Positions 1 to 5,626 of a stretch of DNA of 7,509 nt are shown in pieces. How positions within the stretch are numbered: the stretch's first letter is position 1; each line of letters begins with the position of its first letter. Source of the DNA: an uncultured Lachnospiraceae bacterium (GTDB lineage: Bacteria; Bacillota; Clostridia; Lachnospirales; Lachnospiraceae); contig CATLGN010000071.1 of NCBI GenBank assembly GCA_949935685.1, forward strand, positions 1-7,509. Reading direction: 5' to 3'. The notes below the pieces were generated by a model, which saw only the letters and a list, made by a program, of their open reading frames with translations, searched no databases and was not told where the DNA came from. The translations under genes and the position numbers were made by a program.

Positions 1-663
1 GTTTTGAATATTCCGGTGGCCATACTGTGCAGTAAAAGCATCAGCAAGCGGTTTACCTTCTTTTCGCTGCTGCAGGTTTTTTTCGCCAGCTTTTTCCTGC
101 GGGTTCTGCACTTTGAACCGTTGTTTGAGGACATTTTGCTGAACGTAATCTTTGGCGGTTTTTCTTACGGCATTATGACGGTCATTGCGCTGAAGGGGAA
201 CGCTTCCACCGGCGGCGTGGACTTTGTTGCGCTGTATATTTCCAATAAGCGGGGCAAGTCAATCTGGAGTTCCGTGTTTGTATTCAACGCGGCGCTGATT
301 ACGATTTTTGGGTTTATGTTTGGTTGGGAGTATGCGGGATACTCAATCCTGTTTCAGTTTATTTCCACGAAGACGATCGACTCTTTCTATCACCGGTACG
401 AGCGGATGACAATGCAGATTACGACGACCAGAGCGGACGAAGTGATCAAGGCCTATGTGTCCGAATATCGGCACGGTGTTTCCCGCGTTGACGGAATCGG
501 CGGCTACAGCGGAAAAAAGATCAGCCTTTTGCATACGGTTGTCTCCAGTTATGAGATACAGGATATTGCCAAATTAATGCATAAGGCAGATCCCCATATC
601 ATTATCAATACCTTTAAGTCACAGGATTTCTATGGCGGATTTTATCTGAAGCCGATTGAATGA
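1..663 (+). CDS. YitT family membrane protein with C-terminal DUF2179 domain (5' truncated)
   Basis: The reading frame is open from base 1, so the gene begins upstream and 220 residues plus the TGA stop at 661-663 remain. The TTG at 4-6 is probably an internal leucine, since the family normally has further membrane helices before this point. Visible residues 1-130 are mostly hydrophobic, with helices at about 20-40, 45-65, 90-105 and 107-120. They include the family-typical STGGVDFVA segment near residues 69-77. Residues 135-220 form a soluble domain resembling DUF2179, with IGGYSGKK, a late ADPHIIIN strand and a final YGGFYLKP. YitT proteins are conserved in Firmicutes and their molecular role is not established; transport has been proposed but not shown. 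The gene converges on the alcohol dehydrogenase gene. Family assignment is confident; function is not. Confidence 0.88.
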   Translation, partial: VLNIPVAILCSKSISKRFTFFSLLQVFFASFFLRVLHFEPLFEDILLNVIFGGFSYGIMTVIALKGNASTGGVDFVALYISNKRGKSIWSSVFVFNAALITIFGFMFGWEYAGYSILFQFISTKTIDSFYHRYERMTMQITTTRADEVIKAYVSEYRHGVSRVDGIGGYSGKKISLLHTVVSSYEIQDIAKLMHKADPHIIINTFKSQDFYGGFYLKPIE

Positions 664-699
664 GGGATGCCCGTGACGGCATGGCGCTGTCAGGATATT

Positions 700-739
700 T
701 GTTGTAAAGGGTGAACGTGAGACTTCACCCTTTACAACA
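700..739. repeat. Perfect 16-bp inverted repeat with 8-base loop
   Basis: The left arm at 700-715 is exactly complementary to the right arm at 724-739, around the loop CGTGAGAC. It lies between the convergent YitT and alcohol dehydrogenase genes, so it could fold in transcripts from either side and protect or end both. Neither side is followed by a run of U in the RNA, so it is not a standard intrinsic terminator. Alternatives are a bidirectional transcript-end stabiliser or one copy of a dispersed palindromic repeat. No second copy is present in this window. Confidence 0.8.
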
Positions 740-809
740 TAGTGGACCCGCTTGTGATGAACGAAAGGCCGCGAAAAGACGGCGGCGCCGGCGGCATATT
801 TTGATGACT

Positions 810-2003
810 TTATCTGGATTTGGCGGCGTTTGTATAGATATGGATCATGTCTTCCAGAGTCAGTTTTTTTGCGGATCCGGTATGGTTTCCGCAGGCCGCC
901 ATACACCGCTCTGCCATTTCTTCAATCTGGCGGCCGGTCGGGTGAACGCCCAGCTCGTCAAGGTTCACAGGCATCCCGATGCTGTGGTAAAAGTCCTCCA
1001 TAGCCCGGATTCCGGCTTCGGCGATTTCTTCGTCCGTACCTGCAATGGCAATGCCCATTACATTTCGGGCGTAACGAACAAAACGCGGCAGACACTCTCT
1101 GCAGACATATCTTGCCCAACTGGGCCAAATAGCCGCGAGGCCCGCACCATGGGTCACATCAAACATACCCCCCAGCTCGTGTTCCAGCTTATGGGACATG
1201 AAATCCCCACCATCGTTTCCGCAGCCGGTCAGATCGTTATGGGCCAGACTACCCGCCCACATGATTTCCGATCGGGCCTCATAGTTTCCCGGCTGATGGT
1301 GAAGTTTTACCGCGTTTTTCATAACCGTGCGGAGCAGCCCCTCTGCAAGCGCGTCGGTAATCTCCATATTGCCGCCATTGGTGAAATAGCGTTCCATCGT
1401 ATGCATCATAATGTCCACACAGCCGGATTCCGTCTGATAGTCCGGCAGGGTTTTGGTGTATTCCGGGTTCATCACGGTGAACCTGGGACGGGCCAGGTTG
1501 TCGTCATACACTCTCTTTTCACCGGTGTGTTCATTGGTAATGACACAGCCTCTGGACGTCTCGCTTCCCGCGGCGGCAATCGTCAGCACGCTGGCCACCG
1601 GGAGGCACTTTCGGGCTGTGCGCGTGTGGGCGAACAGTTCCCAGACATCGTACTCCGGTTCTGCAAGACCATAGGCAATGGCTTTAGCCGTGTCGATAGC
1701 GCTGCCGCCGCCAACTGCCAGAAGAAAATCCACGTTATGCTCTTTTCCCATGCGGATGCCCTCGCGGACCTTATCAAGACGGGGATTGGGAACGATACCG
1801 CCCAGTTCCCGGAATGCGATACTCTGGGCGCTGAGAGAGGCTTCAACCTTCTCCAAAAGCCCGGAGCGCTTAGCGCTGCCGCCGCCATATACCACCAGCA
1901 CACTGGATGCGCCGAAGGCTTTTGCCTGTTTTCCGATTTCGTCTTCCGTATTCTTTCCGAAGATTACCTTAGTGGGTGCATAAAATTCAAAATTATAAGC
2001 CAT
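810..2003 (-). CDS. Iron-containing alcohol dehydrogenase (butanol dehydrogenase/YqhD-like)
   Basis: This 397-residue cytoplasmic enzyme belongs to the group III, metal-dependent alcohol dehydrogenases, which interconvert aldehydes and alcohols with NAD(P)H. The N-terminus (NFEFYAPTKVIFGK, residues 4-17) and full length match butanol dehydrogenase and YqhD-type members. The nucleotide-binding part shows YGGGSAKRSG (39-48) and GGGSAIDTAK (98-107). The expected metal ligands are all present by alignment with FucO and YqhD: D197, H201, H271 and H285, the last two spaced 14 residues apart as in those enzymes. The ATG at 2001-2003 is preceded on its strand by AGGAGGA-like bases with a 7-base gap, which supports this start. 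It is transcribed divergently from the AraC regulator at 2143, a common arrangement for a regulated reductase. The true substrate and the choice between NADH and NADPH cannot be read from the sequence. Butyraldehyde reduction or detoxification of reactive aldehydes are both plausible. Confidence 0.93.
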   Translation of the reverse strand: MAYNFEFYAPTKVIFGKNTEDEIGKQAKAFGASSVLVVYGGGSAKRSGLLEKVEASLSAQSIAFRELGGIVPNPRLDKVREGIRMGKEHNVDFLLAVGGGSAIDTAKAIAYGLAEPEYDVWELFAHTRTARKCLPVASVLTIAAAGSETSRGCVITNEHTGEKRVYDDNLARPRFTVMNPEYTKTLPDYQTESGCVDIMMHTMERYFTNGGNMEITDALAEGLLRTVMKNAVKLHHQPGNYEARSEIMWAGSLAHNDLTGCGNDGGDFMSHKLEHELGGMFDVTHGAGLAAIWPSWARYVCRECLPRFVRYARNVMGIAIAGTDEEIAEAGIRAMEDFYHSIGMPVNLDELGVHPTGRQIEEMAERCMAACGNHTGSAKKLTLEDMIHIYTNAAKSR

Positions 2004-2010
2004 TTCTGTT

Positions 2011-2016
2011 TCCTCC
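2011..2016 (-). promoter_or_regulatory. Ribosome binding site of the alcohol dehydrogenase gene
   Basis: Read on the minus strand this is GGAGGA, seven bases before the ATG at 2003-2001. It is close to the ideal anti-16S sequence and fixes the start of the enzyme. Confidence 0.85.
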
Positions 2017-2033
2017 GTTCTGTTGATAAATGT

Positions 2034-2039
2034 ATTATG
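2034..2039 (-). promoter_or_regulatory. Tentative -10 box for the alcohol dehydrogenase gene
   Basis: Minus-strand CATAAT is the best -10 candidate between the two divergent starts and would give a leader of roughly 25 bases containing the ribosome site. No convincing -35 lies at 16-18 bases; the nearest hexamer reads TTTCTT. A weak -35 would fit a promoter that needs an activator such as the adjacent AraC protein, but that is inference. Confidence 0.25.
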
Positions 2040-2043
2040 AAGA

Positions 2044-2104
2044 AAATATGGCAGAAAAGAAATAAATATGGGGCCTGAAAATAGAAAAATCTGGACAGAT
2101 ATGG
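2044..2104. promoter_or_regulatory. Candidate AraC-type operator region (ATATGG repeats)
   Basis: The octamer AAATATGG occurs exactly twice, at 2044-2051 and 2064-2071, a 20-base periodicity close to two helical turns. A third ATATGG sits at 2099-2104 and abuts the regulator's -10 box. Direct repeats about 21 bases apart are typical half-sites for AraC-family proteins, for example araI1-araI2. The region separates the dehydrogenase from its likely regulator, so binding could control both. The repeats are seen; the binding is inferred, and A/T-rich spacer can produce such repeats by chance. Confidence 0.35.
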
Positions 2105-2110
2105 TATAAT
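2082..2110 (+). promoter_or_regulatory. Extended -10 promoter of the AraC regulator gene
   Basis: A consensus TATAAT at 2105-2110 is preceded by TGG, giving the TGnTATAAT extended -10 motif. The hexamer 17 bases upstream, TAGAAA at 2082-2087, is a poor -35, which extended -10 promoters tolerate. Transcription would start near 2117, leaving a leader of about 25 bases. Confidence 0.65.
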
Positions 2111-2127
2111 TATTTTAATATTCAGAC

Positions 2128-2134
2128 GGAGAGG
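2128..2134 (+). promoter_or_regulatory. Ribosome binding site of the AraC regulator gene
   Basis: GGAGAGG lies eight bases before the ATG at 2143-2145, good spacing that supports this start codon. Confidence 0.75.
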
Positions 2135-2142
2135 ATACCGAT

Positions 2143-3054
2143 ATGCGTTTATTTGAAACGGATGAAAACCAGGTTGAGCGGATAGAAGGGATGACGGTGG
2201 AATATCCCTATTGTCTTCACGAACGGGATCTGACGGATTTTGTAATCCCCTGGCACTGGCATGAGGAATTGGAATTGGGTTATATTCAGGAGGGGGTCAG
2301 TAAAATCATTACCGTCGGGGCGGAGTATATGGTTTATCAGGGCGACGGCTTTTTCATCAACAGCAACGTGATGGATATGAAGCGGAACGGAACGCCGGGA
2401 GCCAGAACGCTGGAAATCAATCATATCTTCCATCCGGTTTTTTTGAGCGGACACTTCAAAAGCCGTTTTGAAACAAAGTATTTGAATCCGGTCACGAAAA
2501 ATCGCCAGATCGAGGTTCATATTATCCGGCACGGACATCCTTCTTCCGATCGGATATTGAAAAATCTGTACCAGCTCAAAGAATTGCAAAACAGCCCGGA
2601 CGCGGAATTTCGAACAAGGAATATTCTTTCCGAGACGTGGCTTCTTCTGTTGGATGAACTTCGCGGGCACCCGGACGGGCATCCGCAAACGGGAGTGGAA
2701 CAGAGAGACCGGCTGCGGAGCATGATTGCGTACATTCACCGACACTATGCGGAAAAGGTTACGCTGGCGGAAATTGCGAAAGCGGCGCGGGTAAGCGAGC
2801 GGGAGGCAACCCGTTGTTTTAAGAAAAACATTGGGCAGAGCCCCGTGGAATACCTGATTGCTTTTCGGTTGAATGAATCTAAAAAGCTGCTCCGGGAAAG
2901 CGATCTGTCCATCACGGAAATCGGTTTGCGGTGCGGTTTTTCGAACAGCGCTTATTTTGGAAAGGCATTTCGCGCCGCCTATGGCAGAACACCGGGGGAG
3001 TACCGTACAAATGGATATAACGGAACAGTTATGGCTGCTAAAGCAGATTTATGA
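2143..3054 (+). CDS. AraC family transcriptional regulator with N-terminal cupin domain
   Basis: This 303-residue protein has the usual two-part AraC architecture. Residues about 33-81 form an AraC-binding-type cupin: IPWHWHEELELGYI supplies the histidine/glutamate-rich strand that often contacts a ligand, followed by YQGDGFFINSN. A linker spans about 140-190. Residues about 190-287 form the double helix-turn-helix DNA-binding domain, with TLAEIAKAARVSE as the first motif and LSITEIGLRCGFSNSAYF then GRTPGEYR as the classic signature. About 15 residues (289-303) follow the normal end of the family and are encoded mostly in the stretch shared with the next gene. It is divergent from the alcohol dehydrogenase gene across 139 bases and is the obvious candidate regulator of it, and perhaps of itself. 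The inducer is not identifiable from the sequence. Confidence 0.92.
   Translation: MRLFETDENQVERIEGMTVEYPYCLHERDLTDFVIPWHWHEELELGYIQEGVSKIITVGAEYMVYQGDGFFINSNVMDMKRNGTPGARTLEINHIFHPVFLSGHFKSRFETKYLNPVTKNRQIEVHIIRHGHPSSDRILKNLYQLKELQNSPDAEFRTRNILSETWLLLLDELRGHPDGHPQTGVEQRDRLRSMIAYIHRHYAEKVTLAEIAKAARVSEREATRCFKKNIGQSPVEYLIAFRLNESKKLLRESDLSITEIGLRCGFSNSAYFGKAFRAAYGRTPGEYRTNGYNGTVMAAKADL
2994..3000 (+). promoter_or_regulatory. Ribosome binding site deciding the start of the 3011-4327 gene
   Basis: GGGGGAG lies ten bases before the ATG at 3011, inside the regulator's coding sequence. The earlier in-frame ATG codons at 2873 and 2981 lack a site this good and lie deeper inside the conserved part of the AraC gene, so 3011 is preferred. 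Confidence 0.55.
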
Positions 3055-4327
3055 CAGTGAAAATCGATATTATGACAGGAAAGAGAATCGGTATCGGCGC
3101 CGGATTCCCGCGCGTATCTCTGCCAGGATGCAGGCGGAACTGACGGAAGCGGGCCGGATGCCGGACCGGCTGTATCAGCCGGGACATGGGGCGTTGTTGG
3201 ATGAACTTCATCGGCTTGCGCAGACATGGACGATGCGGGAGGCGGCGGATGCCTTTCTGGCCGGGCTGTGGTCGGCACCGTTTCTGTGGCGGTGCGCGCT
3301 GCCTGCCCGGCTGATTTCGTCTGCCATGCCGCCGCATCCGTTTACACCGTATGGCGGCAGCAAAGATACGTGCATGATCTGCGGCTTTCGGGAGCGGGCT
3401 GTGGATGTGACAGAAGCCTGGTATCATCGGATGACCGGCGGCGCGCCGCTGGACGGAGATCCCGTCGGCTATGTGCTGGCGCTGCGGGAGATGGAACAGG
3501 CGGGTGAACGTCCCGTTCCCACGGAATATGACAGATGGATATTCCGGGCGGCTCTGACGGTAATCCGCTGCGCGCCGCCCGGCACGCGGTATGCGAAAAT
3601 ACGCGATATGCTGCACCGGGAAAAACTGCTGCCGGCGTCCGGGCAATCGGTATACGGTTCCCTGCTGGAATCGCTGGCGTTGATCGGGCTGTTGGATACA
3701 GCCGATTATCCGGGTATGGCGACGTGTTTCACGACATATGTGAAACGGGACGAACGCCCGTCTGTCCGCGTGGAGGCGCAGGCGCCGCTCGCGTGGTGGA
3801 ATTCCTCTGTCGGTATCAATTCCGTCGTGCTGGAGAAAATTTTCCCCGATACGGACTGTTCGTCTGTTGATTTGGCAGAGCGCCCCGCGCCTGTGCCGCC
3901 GGCGGAGCAGACGATCACCGGCAGTCTTGCGCGCAGAAGGCTGCCCCGCGCCGTGACTCCGAAATCACCGGATGCGGGCAGCGGGCCTGCCGCTGCCGGG
4001 GATGTGTATGCCGTTCGCATCCGCGACGACGCATGGATTACCGTCTACTGTTATCGAGCGGCGGGCGGCCGGGCGCTTGTCGAATACCTTGACGGCGTTT
4101 TCCCGGTAATGCCGATGAAACCGCAGATCCGAAATACCGTCCGGCTTCGCGGGAGGGAACGGTGGCAGGCCGACGTATCCGCCCTCGACAAGACAACCGG
4201 CGTCAGACGTATCGCCAGAGACATGCCCCGCCCCGCAGCCGTCCAGCCGGAACCGGCCCGGATTCCGTTTGTGAATGCAAAAGAGCTGAAACATCTGGCG
4301 TGGTGGTGCTTTCCTGAGCTGGGCTGA
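3011..4327 (+). CDS. Uncharacterised 438-residue protein with CxxC motif
   Basis: I cannot assign a function. The N-terminal 110 residues are helical and charged (MDITEQLWLLKQIYDSENRY). Next comes a single CMICG knuckle at 121-125, then an acidic and aromatic helical region. A WW-x4-GIN segment lies at 262-270, followed by VVLEKIFP. From memory, unannotated Firmicutes proteins share a CPxCG ... PTEED ... WWRGxxGVN pattern in this order, so this is probably a divergent member of that family; I could not search for it. A proline/alanine-rich linker (about 289-328) leads to a C-terminal segment, GDVYAVRI at 330-337, with predicted strands. That segment faintly recalls Imm26-type domains, which is a weak resemblance. 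There is no signal peptide or membrane helix. The gene overlaps the AraC gene by 44 bases, so it is likely co-transcribed. Its codons look richer in G+C than its neighbours'. The reading frame is intact. Confidence 0.75.
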   Translation: MDITEQLWLLKQIYDSENRYYDRKENRYRRRIPARISARMQAELTEAGRMPDRLYQPGHGALLDELHRLAQTWTMREAADAFLAGLWSAPFLWRCALPARLISSAMPPHPFTPYGGSKDTCMICGFRERAVDVTEAWYHRMTGGAPLDGDPVGYVLALREMEQAGERPVPTEYDRWIFRAALTVIRCAPPGTRYAKIRDMLHREKLLPASGQSVYGSLLESLALIGLLDTADYPGMATCFTTYVKRDERPSVRVEAQAPLAWWNSSVGINSVVLEKIFPDTDCSSVDLAERPAPVPPAEQTITGSLARRRLPRAVTPKSPDAGSGPAAAGDVYAVRIRDDAWITVYCYRAAGGRALVEYLDGVFPVMPMKPQIRNTVRLRGRERWQADVSALDKTTGVRRIARDMPRPAAVQPEPARIPFVNAKELKHLAWWCFPELG

Positions 4328-4463
4328 TTGCCCCCGCTACACGACAAACGCCTCCACCGGAAGCATCGTGCATTGCAGGGCTTTTTCCATTTCTATCCTT
4401 CACGCATGTTATGTTTCCAGTCTGTTCATTTATGCGTTTGCCGTGTCCCCGCCATTCTTCCCA

Positions 4464-4492
4464 TTGCCACAAAATCCGAAAGGTAGTATAAT
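4464..4492 (+). promoter_or_regulatory. Sigma-70/sigma-A type promoter for the GGDEF-dnaE pair
   Basis: TTGCCA at 4464-4469 and a consensus TATAAT at 4487-4492 are separated by exactly 17 bases, the best promoter in the window. Transcription should start near 4498-4500, giving a leader of only about 15-27 bases depending on which start codon is used. It probably drives the cyclase gene and, through the 13-base gap, dnaE. Confidence 0.75.
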
Positions 4493-4515
4493 AAAACAGA
4501 AATTTTTGCAAACGG

Positions 4516-5613
4516 ATGAAGGCTATGGAAACGTATAGAAAAATCAAAGATTTTATTATAAAAGACGTCGATAACGCAAATGAGACCAAGCGCGCTTCGG
4601 TTATTATGCGTTTTTTTGCGTTGATTATGTGCGCATATTTTTTGCTGCAGGGCATCTGTATGGTGGCATGCGGGGAATGGAACGGGTTTGTCATGAGCCT
4701 GCTCTGTCTGGTCGGCTATATGGTGGCGTTTTATTATACCTATCTGAATCACACGCGGACGGCGTTGATCTATACGATTATATCGACGCTGGCGTGGGTT
4801 GTCCTGTATGTCTTTTTGTTTGGATGGGACTGTGGCGCGCAGCATTTTATTTTTGTTCTGCTGCTGCTTTTTTTTGTTGCAAGCCACGCGCAAAGCAGGC
4901 AGAAGGTTTTGGCGGCGGTTTTGCTGTGTACGCTGCGTCTGGCGTTGTACTGGTATACGAAGATCTATGACCCGCTGATCGAATTTGATACGGTGATTGC
5001 GGTTCTGATGCAGATGATCAACACGATAACGATTTTTGCACTGATTACGGCGATTATTATGGTGTTTTGCCAGGATTCCATTGCAATGGAGGAAAAGCTG
5101 GTGACATACAATGAAAAGCTGCGGGAAGCGTCCCGCCGCGATCCGCTGACGAAGCTGTATAACAGGCGGGCGATGATGGAATATCTCAATGCGTTGATCG
5201 AACAGACGCACAGGCATGGCCATTGGATGAGCATTGCCATCGGGGACATTGATTTTTTCAAGAATGTCAATGATTCCTACGGGCACGAGGCAGGCGATGC
5301 GGTGCTGGTGCGGACGGCTGCGCTTTTGGCGGATTGTATGAGCGGAAAGGGGAGGGTCAGCCGGTGGGGCGGCGAAGAATTTCTGCTGGTTTTTGAAGAA
5401 ATGAACGGCGAGGAAGCGCTGGCGGAGCTGGAAAAAATCCGCATGCTGATTCAACAGCAGCAGATAATGTACAAAGGCCGGATGATTTCGGTTACAATGA
5501 CGTTCGGACTGGATGAATATGACAGCGGCAGGCCGATTGACAATACGATCAATCAGGCGGATCAGAAACTGTATATGGGAAAACGGCAGGGCAGAAACCG
5601 GGTGGTTTTCTGA
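4516..5613 (+). CDS. Membrane-bound diguanylate cyclase (GGDEF domain, six predicted helices)
   Basis: This 365-residue inner-membrane protein should convert two GTP to cyclic di-GMP. Residues 27-184 contain about six hydrophobic helices (roughly 29-50, 55-76, 82-103, 109-124, 131-147 and 158-184) that probably form a sensor. A short helical linker (187-207) leads to a complete GGDEF domain: DPLTKLYNRR (209-218), DIDFFKNVND (244-253), YGHEAGDAVL (255-264), active-site GGEEF (285-289) and the late QADQKLYMGKRQGRN. Metal-binding D244 and E288 are present, so catalysis is expected. The RxxD inhibitory site that usually ends five residues before GGEEF is absent; those positions read SGKG. The start could be ATG 4516 or ATG 4525. 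Neither has a strong ribosome site; GGATGAAGG at 4514-4522 is only a weak match. It lies 13 bases upstream of dnaE and probably shares its transcript. The signal sensed is unknown. Confidence 0.9.
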   Translation: MKAMETYRKIKDFIIKDVDNANETKRASVIMRFFALIMCAYFLLQGICMVACGEWNGFVMSLLCLVGYMVAFYYTYLNHTRTALIYTIISTLAWVVLYVFLFGWDCGAQHFIFVLLLLFFVASHAQSRQKVLAAVLLCTLRLALYWYTKIYDPLIEFDTVIAVLMQMINTITIFALITAIIMVFCQDSIAMEEKLVTYNEKLREASRRDPLTKLYNRRAMMEYLNALIEQTHRHGHWMSIAIGDIDFFKNVNDSYGHEAGDAVLVRTAALLADCMSGKGRVSRWGGEEFLLVFEEMNGEEALAELEKIRMLIQQQQIMYKGRMISVTMTFGLDEYDSGRPIDNTINQADQKLYMGKRQGRNRVVF

Positions 5614-5614
5614 G

Positions 5615-5619
5615 AGGTG
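5615..5619 (+). promoter_or_regulatory. Ribosome binding site of dnaE
   Basis: AGGTG begins two bases after the cyclase stop codon and ends seven bases before the ATG at 5627, supporting that dnaE start. Confidence 0.7.
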
Positions 5620-5626
5620 AAAAAAT

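Noticed and set aside
700..739. Calling the palindrome an intrinsic terminator
   Set aside because: The stem is strong, but no T-run follows it on either strand, so it was recorded as an inverted repeat only.
775..809. GC-rich hairpin followed by TCTTTT on the - strand as the dehydrogenase terminator
   Set aside because: The best stem is about four base pairs (CGGC/GCCG), too short to claim.
711..2078. 455-codon open frame on the + strand opposite the alcohol dehydrogenase
   Set aside because: It is antisense to a clearly conserved enzyme, starts inside the hairpin, and its translation shows no recognisable domain. It is a by-product of the codon use of the real gene.
2149..2745. 198-codon open frame on the - strand opposite the AraC gene
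   Set aside because: It is the shadow of the cupin part of the regulator, with no independent support.
2873..3010. Upstream extension of the unknown protein to ATG 2873
   Set aside because: These 46 codons run through the conserved DNA-binding domain of AraC in another frame; ATG 3011 has a better ribosome site and a more protein-like N-terminus.
4360..4390. Terminator after the unknown gene (T5 run at 4382-4386)
   Set aside because: The bases before the T-run form only three- or four-base stems, so no stable hairpin is supported.
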